Of a stretch of 64,000 bases of DNA, positions 8,063-16,608 are shown piece after piece. Under the pieces are notes generated by a model. It saw only the letters and a list, made by a program, of their open reading frames with translations, was not told where the DNA came from and made no database searches. The position numbers and the translations under genes were made by a program. The stretch is from positions 124,001 through 188,000 of the forward strand of contig JADLFW010000012.1 of assembly GCA_020849615.1 (NCBI GenBank), given 5' to 3'. The DNA is from Phycisphaerales bacterium (lineage in GTDB: Bacteria; Planctomycetota; Phycisphaerae; Phycisphaerales; UBA1924). How positions within the stretch are numbered: the stretch's first letter is position 1; each line of letters opens with the position of its first letter.

Positions 8063-8713
8063 CTATCGCTGCGGGGCGGCGGAGAGCTCGCGCTGCTTGA
8101 GGTTGCGTTTCTGATCGAGGGTGCGGGCGAGCAGGGTTTCAAGGTAGTCCACAGGGGAGTAGCGGGCATCGGCCTTCAGCCGGGCGTACTCGGGCTTGAG
8201 GGACTCGGCGAGGGGGGGCAGGTCGGTGATGCGCCAGCCCTTGACGTTGCGGTGGAGTTCGAAGGGGATCTCACCGCCGCCCGGGCGGGAGAGCCGGACC
8301 ATGGCGGTGTCGGTGTCGACGCGAAGGAGCTTGAGATTCGCGATGGCGATGGGCTGCTTCCATTCCTCGGCCGGGACGAGGGTCACGGTCGCCTTGATGA
8401 GCACGCAGGCCATCTGCCGGGCGTAGGCGTACTGCTCGGGGAGGAGCGACTTGAGGTCATCGCCGAAGATGCGGGCCATGAAGCCGTCGACATCGAAGTA
8501 CTCATCGATGGCGAGGTAGGCCTTCTCATCGCGGAGGCGGTTGAGGTAGAGGCTGACGGTGAGGACTTCATCGGGCCCGACGCGGAGGCGGATATCGGGC
8601 GCGCCTTTCTTTGGGGGCACGGCCCGGCGGGCCTTGGAGCGGGTTTCCGGGCCCAGGCCCAGCAGGATCGCTGTCGCCAGGGCCATCACCGCGATCACCG
8701 CGCCACGCCGCAT
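8063..8713 (-). CDS. Exported protein of unknown function
   Basis: A 216-residue protein with an N-terminal hydrophobic segment (MRRGAVIAVMALATAILLGLG) that is either a signal peptide or membrane anchor. The start at 8713 is preceded by GGAG at good spacing; in-frame codons farther upstream give an Arg/Pro-rich tract and were rejected. The mature part is mixed alpha/beta, with one Cys and a segment WRITDLPP near the end that recalls MlaC/NTF2-like proteins, but I cannot confirm that family. No catalytic motif is visible. It lies upstream of the VOC gene on the same strand. Confidence 0.65.
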   Translation of the reverse strand: MRRGAVIAVMALATAILLGLGPETRSKARRAVPPKKGAPDIRLRVGPDEVLTVSLYLNRLRDEKAYLAIDEYFDVDGFMARIFGDDLKSLLPEQYAYARQMACVLIKATVTLVPAEEWKQPIAIANLKLLRVDTDTAMVRLSRPGGGEIPFELHRNVKGWRITDLPPLAESLKPEYARLKADARYSPVDYLETLLARTLDQKRNLKQRELSAAPQR

Positions 8714-8946
8714 GGGAGCTCCAGGAACCGGGAGGGCGGGGACCGCCGCCGGGGGTGTATCGGCGAGCGGCGCGGGGCGGGTTGGCGGGGCGTGCGGGCT
8801 CGCGGGGGCGGGCCGGGAGCGGGTTCGGCGCAGCCGACACAACCGCGCGCGTGGCCCGGTTACCGGGCGGAATGGATGGGCTGCGGGCGGAACGCCCGCG
8901 CCCCCGGGTTATGCGCTCTTGGGGATTTGCGGCGCCGGCCCGGCGT

Positions 8947-9522
8947 TCAGCAGCCGTCGGCGGCGGGAGGGAAGCGGTGCTGCTCGCGCCACACCGGCGG
9001 CTCGCTCTTGAGGTTCTGCACGTTCTCTTCGAGGATCACGGGCTTGTCGGTGCGGCGGATCACCCACAGCCCGTAGGGGTGGCAGCGGACCGCGCCGCCG
9101 GAGGGATCGGGGTTGTTGAATGAAGAGGCGGTCTGGTAGGTGATGCTGTCGAAGCGGAGCCAGACCTGGTCGATGCCGAGCTCGACGAGTTCGGCGATCT
9201 CGCCGCTGGTGTTGGTGGCGGGCCCGCGGAAGAAGGCGATGACTTCGAAGGTGGTGAAGTCGATCTGCGGGGGGAGGAGCCAGCCTTGGGCGGCGCGGTC
9301 GCCGAGGTCCTTGGCGTGCTCGGCCCAGAGGGCGTTCCACGCTGGCTGGTCGCGGATGCGTTCGAAGCGCCGCTCGCGGATGGAACTCTCCGGCCCGTAC
9401 AGCATGACGCTGGGCGCGGGGCGCTCGATCGGCAGCGGCTGGGCGGGGGAGGGGGCGGGCCGTGCCGGGGCGAACCCGGCGGCGAGAGCGGCGAGAGGAA
9501 GGGCGATGAGGATCGATCGCAT
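8947..9522 (-). CDS. Exported protein of unknown function
   Basis: A 191-residue protein with a clear signal peptide (MRSILIALPLAALAAGFAPARPAP) and a GGGAG ribosome-binding site before the ATG at 9522. The mature part contains a WNALWAEHAKDLG segment, an aromatic-rich beta region (FTTFEVIAFFRGPATNTSG, VWLRFDSITYQT) and two Cys residues, one near the C-terminus (AADGC). The layout recalls small periplasmic proteins with a protease-complex-inhibitor-like beta fold, but no family is recognised with confidence. It faces truD divergently across 110 nt. The 233 nt between this gene and 8714 hold only GC-rich sequence with no ORF I trust. Confidence 0.65.
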   Translation of the reverse strand: MRSILIALPLAALAAGFAPARPAPSPAQPLPIERPAPSVMLYGPESSIRERRFERIRDQPAWNALWAEHAKDLGDRAAQGWLLPPQIDFTTFEVIAFFRGPATNTSGEIAELVELGIDQVWLRFDSITYQTASSFNNPDPSGGAVRCHPYGLWVIRRTDKPVILEENVQNLKSEPPVWREQHRFPPAADGC

Positions 9523-9632
9523 GGCGGGCTCCCTGGGCTGGACGAGAAGAACCGACGGGCGCAGGTTACCTCGGGCGGCAGCAACCCACTGTCACGCCTG
9601 CGCAACAGCGGGGCGGGGCGGGGCGTGGAACA

Positions 9633-10859
9633 ATGGCCCGCATGACGATCCGGCGACTGCCGACTGATTTCCGGGTGGATGAGGTACCGGTGCGCGAGGT
9701 GCGGGCCGGCTGGCTCAGCGCGCCGCCGGGTCGCGGGCACGTGGTGTACGAACTCACCAAGACTTCGCTGACGACGCCGGATGCGTGCGCTGCCTTGGCC
9801 AAGACCATCGGGCTGCGGGGCGGCGCCGCCGACTACGCCGGGCTGAAGGACAAGCACGCGAGGACGGTGCAGTTTGTCTCGCTGCCGTGGGACGGTCCGC
9901 GCATGAAGGGCAGCCCGCCCGCACAGGCGGCGGGGACGGGCTGGTCAGCGCGGCTGGAGGGCTGGTCACCGCAGGGCATCACGGCGGAGGCGATCGCGTG
10001 CAACCGGTTCACGATCTGCATCCGGGACCTGTCGCCGGCGGCGAGTGATGAGATGGATGCGCGGGCCGGGTTGCTGGCGGAGCGGGATAAAGACGGGTGG
10101 AGGCTGGTGATCATCAACTACTTCGGCGATCAGCGGTTCGGTTCGGCGCGGGCGGGCCGGGGGTTCATGGCCCGGCGGTTGATCGAGGGGGACTTCGAGG
10201 GGGCGCTGCGGCTGGCGATCGGGACGCCGGCGCGGAAGGATGCGCCGAGGGTGAAGCGGGCACGGAAAGTGATCGCGGAGCACTGGGGGCGGTGGGCGGA
10301 GGCGCTGGCGGTGCTGGAGAAAGGCCCGGAGCGGAGGGTGATCGAGGGGCTGGCGGCGGGCGGGGATTACAAGGATGCGTTCGCCTCGCTGCCGTACTTC
10401 GAGCAGGTGATGGCGGTGGAGTCGTACCAGTCGCGGCTGTGGAACGGTGTGGCCCGGCGGCTGGCGGCCCGGATGGCGGGAGGGGATGCGCTGCGGGCGG
10501 AGGATGTGTTCGGCGAGATGCTGTTTGCGCCCGCGCGGACGATCGGCGTTGAGTGGCGCGGGCTGGAGGTGCCGCTGCTGGCGTCGACGAGCCGGCTGGA
10601 GGGGGAGTGGGCCGGGGCGGCGGCGGAGGTGCTGGCGGAGGAGGGGATCGGCGTGGAGCAGCTGAGGATCCCGGGGCTGCGCCGGCCCGCCTTCGGGGAG
10701 GCGATGCGGCCGCTGGTGGTGCGGGCGGAGGGGTTTGAGATGCCGGGCCCGGAGGGGGATGAGCTGTGCGCCGGTGGTCGGCGGCTCAAGCGGACAGCGC
10801 GGTTCGAGCTGCCGCGGGGGGCGTACGCGACGGTGGTGCTGCGGGCGCTGGGGCAGTGA
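9633..10859 (+). CDS. truD: tRNA pseudouridine(13) synthase TruD
   Basis: Isomerises U13 of tRNA-Glu to pseudouridine in the cytosol. The diagnostic TruD motif GLKDKHARTVQ contains catalytic Asp73, and NYFGDQRFGS in the middle is the second family motif. The protein has 408 residues, somewhat longer than the roughly 350 of the E. coli enzyme, with the inserted TRUD domain between the motifs and the C-terminus. The ATG at 9633 or the one at 9642 (MTIRRLPTDF) could be the start; the latter fits the family N-terminus a little better. It is a single gene, divergent from the exported-protein gene at 9522, and ends just before a terminator and a structured repeat. Confidence 0.93.
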   Translation: MARMTIRRLPTDFRVDEVPVREVRAGWLSAPPGRGHVVYELTKTSLTTPDACAALAKTIGLRGGAADYAGLKDKHARTVQFVSLPWDGPRMKGSPPAQAAGTGWSARLEGWSPQGITAEAIACNRFTICIRDLSPAASDEMDARAGLLAERDKDGWRLVIINYFGDQRFGSARAGRGFMARRLIEGDFEGALRLAIGTPARKDAPRVKRARKVIAEHWGRWAEALAVLEKGPERRVIEGLAAGGDYKDAFASLPYFEQVMAVESYQSRLWNGVARRLAARMAGGDALRAEDVFGEMLFAPARTIGVEWRGLEVPLLASTSRLEGEWAGAAAEVLAEEGIGVEQLRIPGLRRPAFGEAMRPLVVRAEGFEMPGPEGDELCAGGRRLKRTARFELPRGAYATVVLRALGQ

Positions 10860-10873
10860 CGGGCGGCGGGGGC

Positions 10874-10908
10874 AAAAAGCAAACGACGCGGGGCCGGGCC
10901 CCGCGTCG
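10874..10908 (-). terminator. Terminator between truD and the DUF1579 gene
   Basis: A perfect palindrome CGACGCGGGG-CCG-with-its-complement (10884-10908) is followed on the minus strand by GTTTGCTTTTTGCC. In that orientation it would stop transcripts from the DUF1579 gene after they read through the repeat at 10941-11058. The stem may also serve truD on the plus strand, although no T-run follows there. Confidence 0.7.
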
Positions 10909-10940
10909 GGTGAGGTTCGTGCGGTGACGCTGCGGCCAGG

Positions 10941-11058
10941 TCGTGTTTGACGGATCGATTCCGGGGTGGCACGGTTCTCCGACCGTGCATTTCCGTCGGT
11001 GTTCCGATGCCCGGCTGGGAGAGCCGGGCCACCTAAAGGCATCCGTCAAACAGAACCT
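10941..11058. repeat. Structured dispersed repeat, copy 1
   Basis: A 118-nt element bounded by a perfect 12-bp inverted repeat, TGTTTGACGGAT (10944-10955) and ATCCGTCAAACA (11041-11052). Inside are two more stems, GCACGGT with ACCGTGC (10969-10975, 10982-10988) and GCCCGGCT with AGCCGGGC (11009-11016, 11022-11029). The whole therefore folds as a three-way junction. A second copy with most of the same sequence is at 50292-50410. The right edge GAACCTA supplies the TAG stop codon of the DUF1579 gene. There is no coding capacity. Confidence 0.85.
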
Positions 11059-11767
11059 AATCCTGGTCGGCACCGTTCTGCTGGGGCACGTTGGCGACAG
11101 CGCCGCGGAGGCGGGCCTGCTCGGCGACGGAGCGGAGCTTCTCGGCGGCCGAGGAGAGCTGGCCTTCGGGGAGGCGGGTCATCTCGAGGAACATGAGGCG
11201 GGTCTTCTGACCATCCTCGGCGATGATGAACCACTCGTTGGTGTAGTGGGTGAAGTCGGTCATCTTGACGACCTGCTCGACCTTGGCGGAGCGGCCCTGC
11301 TTGCCGGTGAGCTGGCCCGCGAACGTGAAGGTGGAATCGTCGGTGGTCTGGGCGGCGGCGCAGCGCATGGTGGCGCCGGAGACGTGATCGAACCAGGCGC
11401 TCTCGAACTGGCCCGTGCGGGGGTTCACGCCGAGGAGGGAGCCGCCCTCGAAGGCCTGGCCGAAGGCGTAGCCCTCGAAGCAGGAGATGACGGCCTTGCC
11501 GTCCTTCTGGAGCTGGCTGGAGATGTTGACGACGGAGGAGGAGACCGCGCCATCGCGGCGGATCTCAATCTGGCCATCCCACTCGCCGGCGAGGCGCTGG
11601 AGGAACTGGGTGGCTGAGGCGGGGATGGCGGAGGGGGTTGCGGTCTCCTGGGTGGTGGAGGTTGAGGCGGCGGGCTGGGGCTGGAACTCGAGTGGCTCCG
11701 AGGCGCCGGCGGCGAAGGCGAGCAGACCGACGGCCGTCAGACCCGAGAACGAGCGATTGAGCTTCAT
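11057..11767 (-). CDS. DUF1579-family exported protein
   Basis: A 236-residue protein with a signal peptide (MKLNRSFSGLTAVGLLAFAAGASE) and a Ser/Thr/Pro/Gln linker before the domain. The core begins LQRLAGEWDGQIEIRRDG and contains GVNPRTGQFESAWFDHVSGATM, which fits the DUF1579 beta-barrel family of unknown function. Two Cys residues are present in the mature part. It stands alone on the minus strand. Its TAG stop codon is formed by the edge of the structured repeat at 10941-11058, so the C-terminus may have been set by insertion of that element. Confidence 0.75.
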   Translation of the reverse strand: MKLNRSFSGLTAVGLLAFAAGASEPLEFQPQPAASTSTTQETATPSAIPASATQFLQRLAGEWDGQIEIRRDGAVSSSVVNISSQLQKDGKAVISCFEGYAFGQAFEGGSLLGVNPRTGQFESAWFDHVSGATMRCAAAQTTDDSTFTFAGQLTGKQGRSAKVEQVVKMTDFTHYTNEWFIIAEDGQKTRLMFLEMTRLPEGQLSSAAEKLRSVAEQARLRGAVANVPQQNGADQD

Positions 11768-12068
11768 CAGGAGTACCTCGTGCGGCTACCGGGCCCGGCG
11801 CCCCGCCGACGCTGGCGAGTGGGCGAACCCGGAGCCCGGAAGGACATCGGCGAGGCGGGAGCGCGGCTTGTCTGCAGCGCGGGGAAATCGCGATATGGGG
11901 CCGATATCCGCCGGCCCGGGCGGGCACGGTTCGCTGATGGGCGCGGCCGGCGACGCCGGGCGGCCGATCCCCGTTTCGGGGTGGACACCGGGCATTGGTT
12001 AGCGGCCGCGCGGTAGGATGGCGGGCGGGTTCCGAGAACGCCGGGCCCGGCCCGGCATGGAGGAAACG

Positions 12069-12614
12069 ATGGCGGAGGAACGGTCGGAAAAGCGGGCGGA
12101 GGGGCGCAGGCCGCTGTGGAAGTCGAAGGTGGTGCTGGCGGCGGGCGTGGTGACGGCGATCGGTCTGGCGATGTGGATCTACGCGCTGGTGTCGGCGCCG
12201 GGGGCGCGGCCCGCGCCGAGCGGGGTGGATTCATCGCTGGTGAGCGGGTTGGGGGGAACGGCGCGATCGTCGGAGGGCGGGGTTGTCGAGAAGTCCGAGC
12301 GGCTGATCGATGCGGCATCGCCCGCGCTGCTGCGGTTCGGGCTGAGTTTCCTGGTGGGGTGCATCCTGGCGTACGTGTTCAAGAAGTTCATCAAGCTGTC
12401 GCTGCTGATCGCGGGGCTGGCGGCGGCGGTGGTGTTCGGGCTGCAGAAGAGCGGCGTGATCAATATTGACGGCGCGGCGATCAAGGGGCATGTGGACCAG
12501 AGCCTGGCGTGGGCGAAGGGGGAGGCCGCGGGGTTCAAGGATTTCGTGGTGGGGTACCTGCCGTCGAGCGTGTCGGCGTGCGCCGGGCTGGTGTACGGGG
12601 CGCTGAAGGGCTGA
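12069..12614 (+). CDS. FUN14 family membrane protein
   Basis: A 181-residue inner-membrane protein. The ATG at 12069 is chosen because GGAGGAAAC lies directly before it, although an upstream ATG at 12057 overlaps that site. A first membrane segment (VVLAAGVVTAIGLAMWIYALV) follows a charged N-terminus. The FUN14 core begins LLRFGLSFLVGCILAYVFKKFIKLSLLIAGLAAAVVFGLQKSGVINID, giving two more hydrophobic segments, and a last one comes near the C-terminus. FUN14 proteins are widespread in bacteria with no settled role; the mitochondrial FUNDC1 receptor is a distant relative. It is transcribed alone and convergent with the PEP-CTERM gene. Confidence 0.8.
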   Translation: MAEERSEKRAEGRRPLWKSKVVLAAGVVTAIGLAMWIYALVSAPGARPAPSGVDSSLVSGLGGTARSSEGGVVEKSERLIDAASPALLRFGLSFLVGCILAYVFKKFIKLSLLIAGLAAAVVFGLQKSGVINIDGAAIKGHVDQSLAWAKGEAAGFKDFVVGYLPSSVSACAGLVYGALKG

Positions 12615-12647
12615 ATCGCGGTGCGGTGGCCCGGCTGTCATGCAGGA

Positions 12648-12679
12648 CAAACAGAAACGGGCCCCATGAAGCGGGCCCG
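12648..12679 (-). terminator. Probable terminator between FUN14 and PEP-CTERM genes
   Basis: CGGGCCC (12658-12664) pairs with GGGCCCG (12673-12679). On the minus strand the stem is followed by a T-rich stretch (TTTCTGTTTGTC). A second hairpin, GTGACGC with GCGTCAC (12702-12721), lies closer to the PEP-CTERM stop codon. Confidence 0.5.
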
Positions 12680-12730
12680 AGGAGGAAGGGCGTGAGTTGA
12701 CGTGACGCGGCGGGGCGTCACGGGCCGGGC

Positions 12731-13615
12731 TCAGGCCCGGCGGCGCCGCGCGGAGACGAGGCCGCCGAGGCCGATGAGGGCGAGGGCGCCGGGCGCGGGG
12801 ATCGAGACGAACTGGTCGCCGGCGATGCGGTTGAAGTTGACGAGGGAGGGCTCGCCGAGGTGATCGCCGCCGCCGATGCCGGCGAGGACCTGGTTGGAGA
12901 GGAAGTCATGGCCGCCGCCGTTGATGAAGGCGGCGAGCTTGATTGAGCCGGGGTCGCCGCCGCCGAGTGCGGCGAGGTCGATGGAGATCTCGATGCCGGT
13001 GGTGACGCCGGCGCCCGAGTCGAGGCCCGTGCCGCCGCCGACGCCGCCGACGTTGGAGTTATTGATGGTCATGCTGATGCCGGGGGCGATGGACCCGCCG
13101 GAGAGCACACCGCTGGAGGCGGCGGTTGTGGAACCGAGGTAGCCGCCCATGCCGCCGCCGGTGGTGAGGAGCTCGGCGTAGTTGGCGAAGAGGCTGTAGG
13201 GGGAGCCGCCGCCGGTGCAGCTGACCCAGTAGTCGGGCTCGAAGCCGGCATCGAAGGTCAAGCCCGCCATGCGGTTGAGGCCGTTGAAGTCGACATCGGG
13301 GTTGTCGCCGCGGAGGGTGCCCTGGCCGCCGGCCTTGCTGTCGACGAAAAGCTCGAACTTGTTGAAGTTGGATTCGAGGTTGCCGGTGAAGAACAGGTGC
13401 AGGAAGCCGGGGGAGGACTGGCAGTAGAAGCCGTCGAGCTCGGAGCCGTTGGCGAAATCGACGACGCCGAGGGTGCTGTTGCCGAAGCTGGTGGAGGTGT
13501 TCTGGATCGACAGCGGGGCGCCGTAGCTGGCGTCGAGCGTGCCATCCAGGATGGGCTGGGCGACGGCGGCGCCGGCGCAGAGCGACAGCGCACCAATTGC
13601 ATAAGCGGTCTTCAT
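12731..13615 (-). CDS. Exported protein with PEP-CTERM-like sorting signal
   Basis: A 294-residue secreted or surface protein. It starts with a signal peptide (MKTAYAIGALSLCAGAAVAQP) preceded by GGGAG and ends with the tripartite sorting signal PAPGALALIGLGGLVSARRRRA: a PxP motif, a hydrophobic span and a basic tail, as recognised by exosortase systems. The body is a Gly/Asn/Ser-rich beta-sandwich-like region starting ILDGTLDASYG, with two Cys pairs, resembling choice-of-anchor extracellular proteins. No enzyme motif is seen. The exosortase itself is not in this window. The gene lies downstream of ftsI on the same strand across a 213-nt gap that contains three tandem copies of GGGGCAGAAC-like units near 13755-13787. 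Confidence 0.8.
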   Translation of the reverse strand: MKTAYAIGALSLCAGAAVAQPILDGTLDASYGAPLSIQNTSTSFGNSTLGVVDFANGSELDGFYCQSSPGFLHLFFTGNLESNFNKFELFVDSKAGGQGTLRGDNPDVDFNGLNRMAGLTFDAGFEPDYWVSCTGGGSPYSLFANYAELLTTGGGMGGYLGSTTAASSGVLSGGSIAPGISMTINNSNVGGVGGGTGLDSGAGVTTGIEISIDLAALGGGDPGSIKLAAFINGGGHDFLSNQVLAGIGGGDHLGEPSLVNFNRIAGDQFVSIPAPGALALIGLGGLVSARRRRA

Positions 13616-13828
13616 TTCGAATGTCTCCCTCAAAACTCTCCCCATCCGCGATCGGTGGACCGACCTTGGCCCGCCCGGGGCGGATAAACCGCTTTCAGCA
13701 TAACGGGGCTGGCGTGGGTCTCAACGGAGAATGCCGAGGATTTCACCCCGAAGGTGCGGCAGAACGGGGCAGAACGGGGCAGAACGTCAAGATAGCGAAG
13801 CCGGGCCGGTCGGACGCCGGGTGTGCCG

Positions 13829-15988
13829 TCAGTTCGTGATGGCGGCCGAAGCGGGAGTTGTCGGACCTGCCGGGGCGGCGGCGGAGTCGGTGGGCGGGGC
13901 GATGGGGCGCGGCGAGGGGGGCACACCCATGTAGGAGAGGGCGCGGTCCATGATGCGGCGGACGACGGGCCCGGCGGTTGCAGCGCCGTAGTGAGTGCGG
14001 GCCCGGACGCGCTGCGGGCCTGGGTCGTCGATGACGCAGAGGACGACGAGGCGGGGTGCTTCGAGGGGCGCGCCGGCGATGAAGCTGGTGGTGTACTGAT
14101 CGTCGAAGTACCCGCTGGCGCCGCGGGGGGCGCGCTTGCCCTTGGGGGGCTTGCCGAGAGGGATCTCGGCGGTGCCGGACTTGCCGAACATGGTGTAGAG
14201 CCAGCCGGTCTGGCTGGGATCGGCGGTGGCCAGCTTTCTTTCCATGGCATCGGCGACGCCGGTCATGGTCTCGCGTGTGAGGATGGCGATCTCGGAGGGG
14301 AGGACGCGGTAGAGGATGGCGACATCGGGGTCATCGGGACGGACGGCGGCCATGCGGAGCTGCGGGAGGGTGCCGGCGAGCGAGCCTTCGCGGCAGAAGG
14401 CGGAGAACGCGCGGGCCATCTGCACGGGGGTGACGGCGACTTCGTAGCCGGTGGGGACGGAGGTCTGCGTGTACTTTGACCAGCGCGACATGGGGGTGAC
14501 GATGCCGGAGGCCTCGCCGGGGAGGCCCAGGCCCGTGGGCTTGCCGAATCCGAAGCGCTCGACGGCGTCGTGGAGCTGGCGGAAGGTGAGGCGGTCGGCG
14601 CCCTTGATCATGCCGATGTTGGAGGAGTTGACCAGGACCTCGCGCCAGGTCATGTGCTCGCGCTTAGTGACATCCTCGATGTGGCGGCCGAAGGGTGTGC
14701 TCCACCGGCCGCCCTCGGTGTCGAAGACTTCATCGAGGCCCGCGAGCTTGAGCTCGGTGATGGTGGACCAGACGAAGGGTTTGAACGTGGAGCCGGGCTC
14801 GTAGATGTCCTCGACGCAGCGGTTGCGGGAGAGGGCGGGGTGGGTTGCGCTCTGGGGATCTTCCTTGATGACGATGTAGCGGCGGCGCGGGAAGTCCTCG
14901 ATCGAAGGGATGCGGGCGGGGGGCGGCGCGGGCTGGCCCTTGCGGCGCGGCGCGCGGGCGGGCTCATCGACCCAGGGGTAGTCGGCGGCATCGGGCATGC
15001 GCCGGGCGATGTCGACCATGGCGAGGATTTCGCCAGTGAGGGGGTCGACGACGACGGCCCGGCCGCCGGCGGCGTCGGCATCGCGGATGCCGCGCTCGAG
15101 TTCCTCACGGGCCATGCGCTGGACCTCGGCGTCGAGGGCGAGGCGGATGTCCTCGCCGGCGACGGCGGGCTGGATGAATCCGGGCTCGACCCAGAGGGGC
15201 TGGCCGTAGGCATCGCGGACGAAGCTGACCTTGCCGCGGCTGCCGGTGAGGCGGTCGTTGAGGGCTCGTTCGGCGCCGATGAGTCCATCGTGGCGCGGGG
15301 CGGCCGGCGGGTTGGGTGAGAGTTCATCCGGCCCGACCTTGCCGACGATCTTGGCGACATCGGGCCCGCCGACAAACTCGCGGACGGGGCGCTGCTCAAG
15401 CCAGACACCCGGGAGCTTGAGTTCACGGACGGCGGTGGTCTGACGGTCGGTGAGGATGTCGCCGAGGGGGACGTAGCGGATAGGCCCGGGGGCATCCTCG
15501 TAGGGGAGGTCGGGGCTGGAGGGGGCGGTGGAAGTGGAAAGGACCGGCTCGGGGATCGCGGCGGCGCTGCGGCGCTGGGCGTTCTCGGCGATCTTGGAGA
15601 GGATCCGCTCGCCTATTTCCTCTTCAGGGAGGTCGGTGGCCCGGGCGAGGCTGACGATGAGTGCATCCGGGGGGCTGGGGATGAGCGTGGGGTCGATGAC
15701 GACCCGGTATCCGAAGCGCGTGGTGGCCAGCAGCCGGCCCTTGCGGTCGAGCAGGTCGCCGCGGGGTGGGAGGTCGGCCTTGGAAGTGACGCGTATTTCC
15801 TCCTGCCGGGCCAGATCAATGCTGGGGGCGAGCTGGAGTTGCGCCACCCGGAGGAGCATGACGCCGAGGGCGACGGTGGTGGTGATGGCGGCGACGCCGG
15901 CGAGGCGATCAGCGCGGGCGGCGGTCCGGCCCGTCCACGTGGATGGTGCGGGCTGAGCCGGTGGAGCAGGCTGATTACGGCCCGGCAT
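13829..15988 (-). CDS. ftsI: Division peptidoglycan transpeptidase FtsI (PBP3-like)
   Basis: Class B penicillin-binding protein that cross-links septal peptidoglycan in the periplasm. The N-terminal membrane anchor (about residues 28-52) is followed by the dimerisation region with RGDLLDRKGRLLA, then the transpeptidase domain with all three catalytic motifs: STFK at residues 400-403, SSN at 455-457, and KSG at 603-605. A proline-rich insert (about 340-362) and a Pro/Ala-rich tail are extras. The ATG at 15988 shares one base with the TGA of the upstream gene; a GTG one codon earlier is possible. Its place after rsmH and an FtsL-like gene supports ftsI over a general PBP2. Retention of this gene in a planctomycete is notable because many orders have lost division PBPs. 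Confidence 0.9.
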   Translation of the reverse strand: MPGRNQPAPPAQPAPSTWTGRTAARADRLAGVAAITTTVALGVMLLRVAQLQLAPSIDLARQEEIRVTSKADLPPRGDLLDRKGRLLATTRFGYRVVIDPTLIPSPPDALIVSLARATDLPEEEIGERILSKIAENAQRRSAAAIPEPVLSTSTAPSSPDLPYEDAPGPIRYVPLGDILTDRQTTAVRELKLPGVWLEQRPVREFVGGPDVAKIVGKVGPDELSPNPPAAPRHDGLIGAERALNDRLTGSRGKVSFVRDAYGQPLWVEPGFIQPAVAGEDIRLALDAEVQRMAREELERGIRDADAAGGRAVVVDPLTGEILAMVDIARRMPDAADYPWVDEPARAPRRKGQPAPPPARIPSIEDFPRRRYIVIKEDPQSATHPALSRNRCVEDIYEPGSTFKPFVWSTITELKLAGLDEVFDTEGGRWSTPFGRHIEDVTKREHMTWREVLVNSSNIGMIKGADRLTFRQLHDAVERFGFGKPTGLGLPGEASGIVTPMSRWSKYTQTSVPTGYEVAVTPVQMARAFSAFCREGSLAGTLPQLRMAAVRPDDPDVAILYRVLPSEIAILTRETMTGVADAMERKLATADPSQTGWLYTMFGKSGTAEIPLGKPPKGKRAPRGASGYFDDQYTTSFIAGAPLEAPRLVVLCVIDDPGPQRVRARTHYGAATAGPVVRRIMDRALSYMGVPPSPRPIAPPTDSAAAPAGPTTPASAAITN

Positions 15989-16575
15989 CACGGAGCGCGC
16001 TCCGGACGATCGGCGGTCGCCTGTTTGCGGTCGGGCCTGGGCTTGGCCCGTTTGGCGTCGGCGGCTGCGTCGGGTTTCTTGTCGGGCTTGCTGTCGGGTT
16101 TGGCGCCGGCCTTGGGCTTTGCATCCGGGCCCGTCATCTTGGCGGGCGCCTTGGCGATTGCGGGCTTGGGGGTCACGCCGGGCTTGATTGGAGCGGCGGG
16201 GCCGGCCCGGCGATTGTCGCTGACGGTGCGCAGCTCGACGCCGGGGTTGGCGGCGGGCCTGGTCTGCGGGAGAGGAACGGGATCGGCGGGGGACATGTGG
16301 AGGCGGGCGTATTCGGAGCGGCGCTCGGCATCGCCCGGCAGCGGGAGCATGGGTCGGAAGCTGCCGAGGGCGTTGGCCATGTGGCGGACCTGGTCGGGCA
16401 TGACGCGGCGGGCGATGTCGGCCCGCATGGCCCAGAGGCGGTCATCGCACTCGCGGACGCGGAGCTGGGCGCGGGTGAGCTCGTGGGCGGCCTGGAGCCG
16501 GGCCTGGCGGAGCGACAGGAGCGTGCAGGCGCACGCGCCGATCGTCAGGACAACCACCACGAGCTTGGCGAACAC
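15988..16575 (-). CDS. FtsL-like small membrane protein in the division cluster
   Basis: A 195-residue protein with a GTG start preceded by GGAGG. It has one N-terminal membrane span (MFAKLVVVVLTIGACACTLLSL) followed by a short charged helical stretch (RQARLQAAHELTRAQLRVRECDD) that could form a coiled coil. Size, topology and position directly before ftsI match FtsL, which pairs with FtsB and activates FtsWI in the divisome; sequence similarity alone would not identify it. The C-terminal half is a long Lys/Pro/Ala-rich low-complexity tail that ordinary FtsL lacks. Start/stop overlap with ftsI implies translational coupling. Confidence 0.6.
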   Translation of the reverse strand: MFAKLVVVVLTIGACACTLLSLRQARLQAAHELTRAQLRVRECDDRLWAMRADIARRVMPDQVRHMANALGSFRPMLPLPGDAERRSEYARLHMSPADPVPLPQTRPAANPGVELRTVSDNRRAGPAAPIKPGVTPKPAIAKAPAKMTGPDAKPKAGAKPDSKPDKKPDAAADAKRAKPRPDRKQATADRPERAP

Positions 16576-16608
16576 TGGTGCCTCCGTTGGCCCGCGCTGG
16601 GCGGGTGT

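Noticed and set aside
13755-13787. Tandem GGGGCAGAAC units as a protein-binding array
   Set aside because: Only about three short copies in a spacer; too few to support more than a note.
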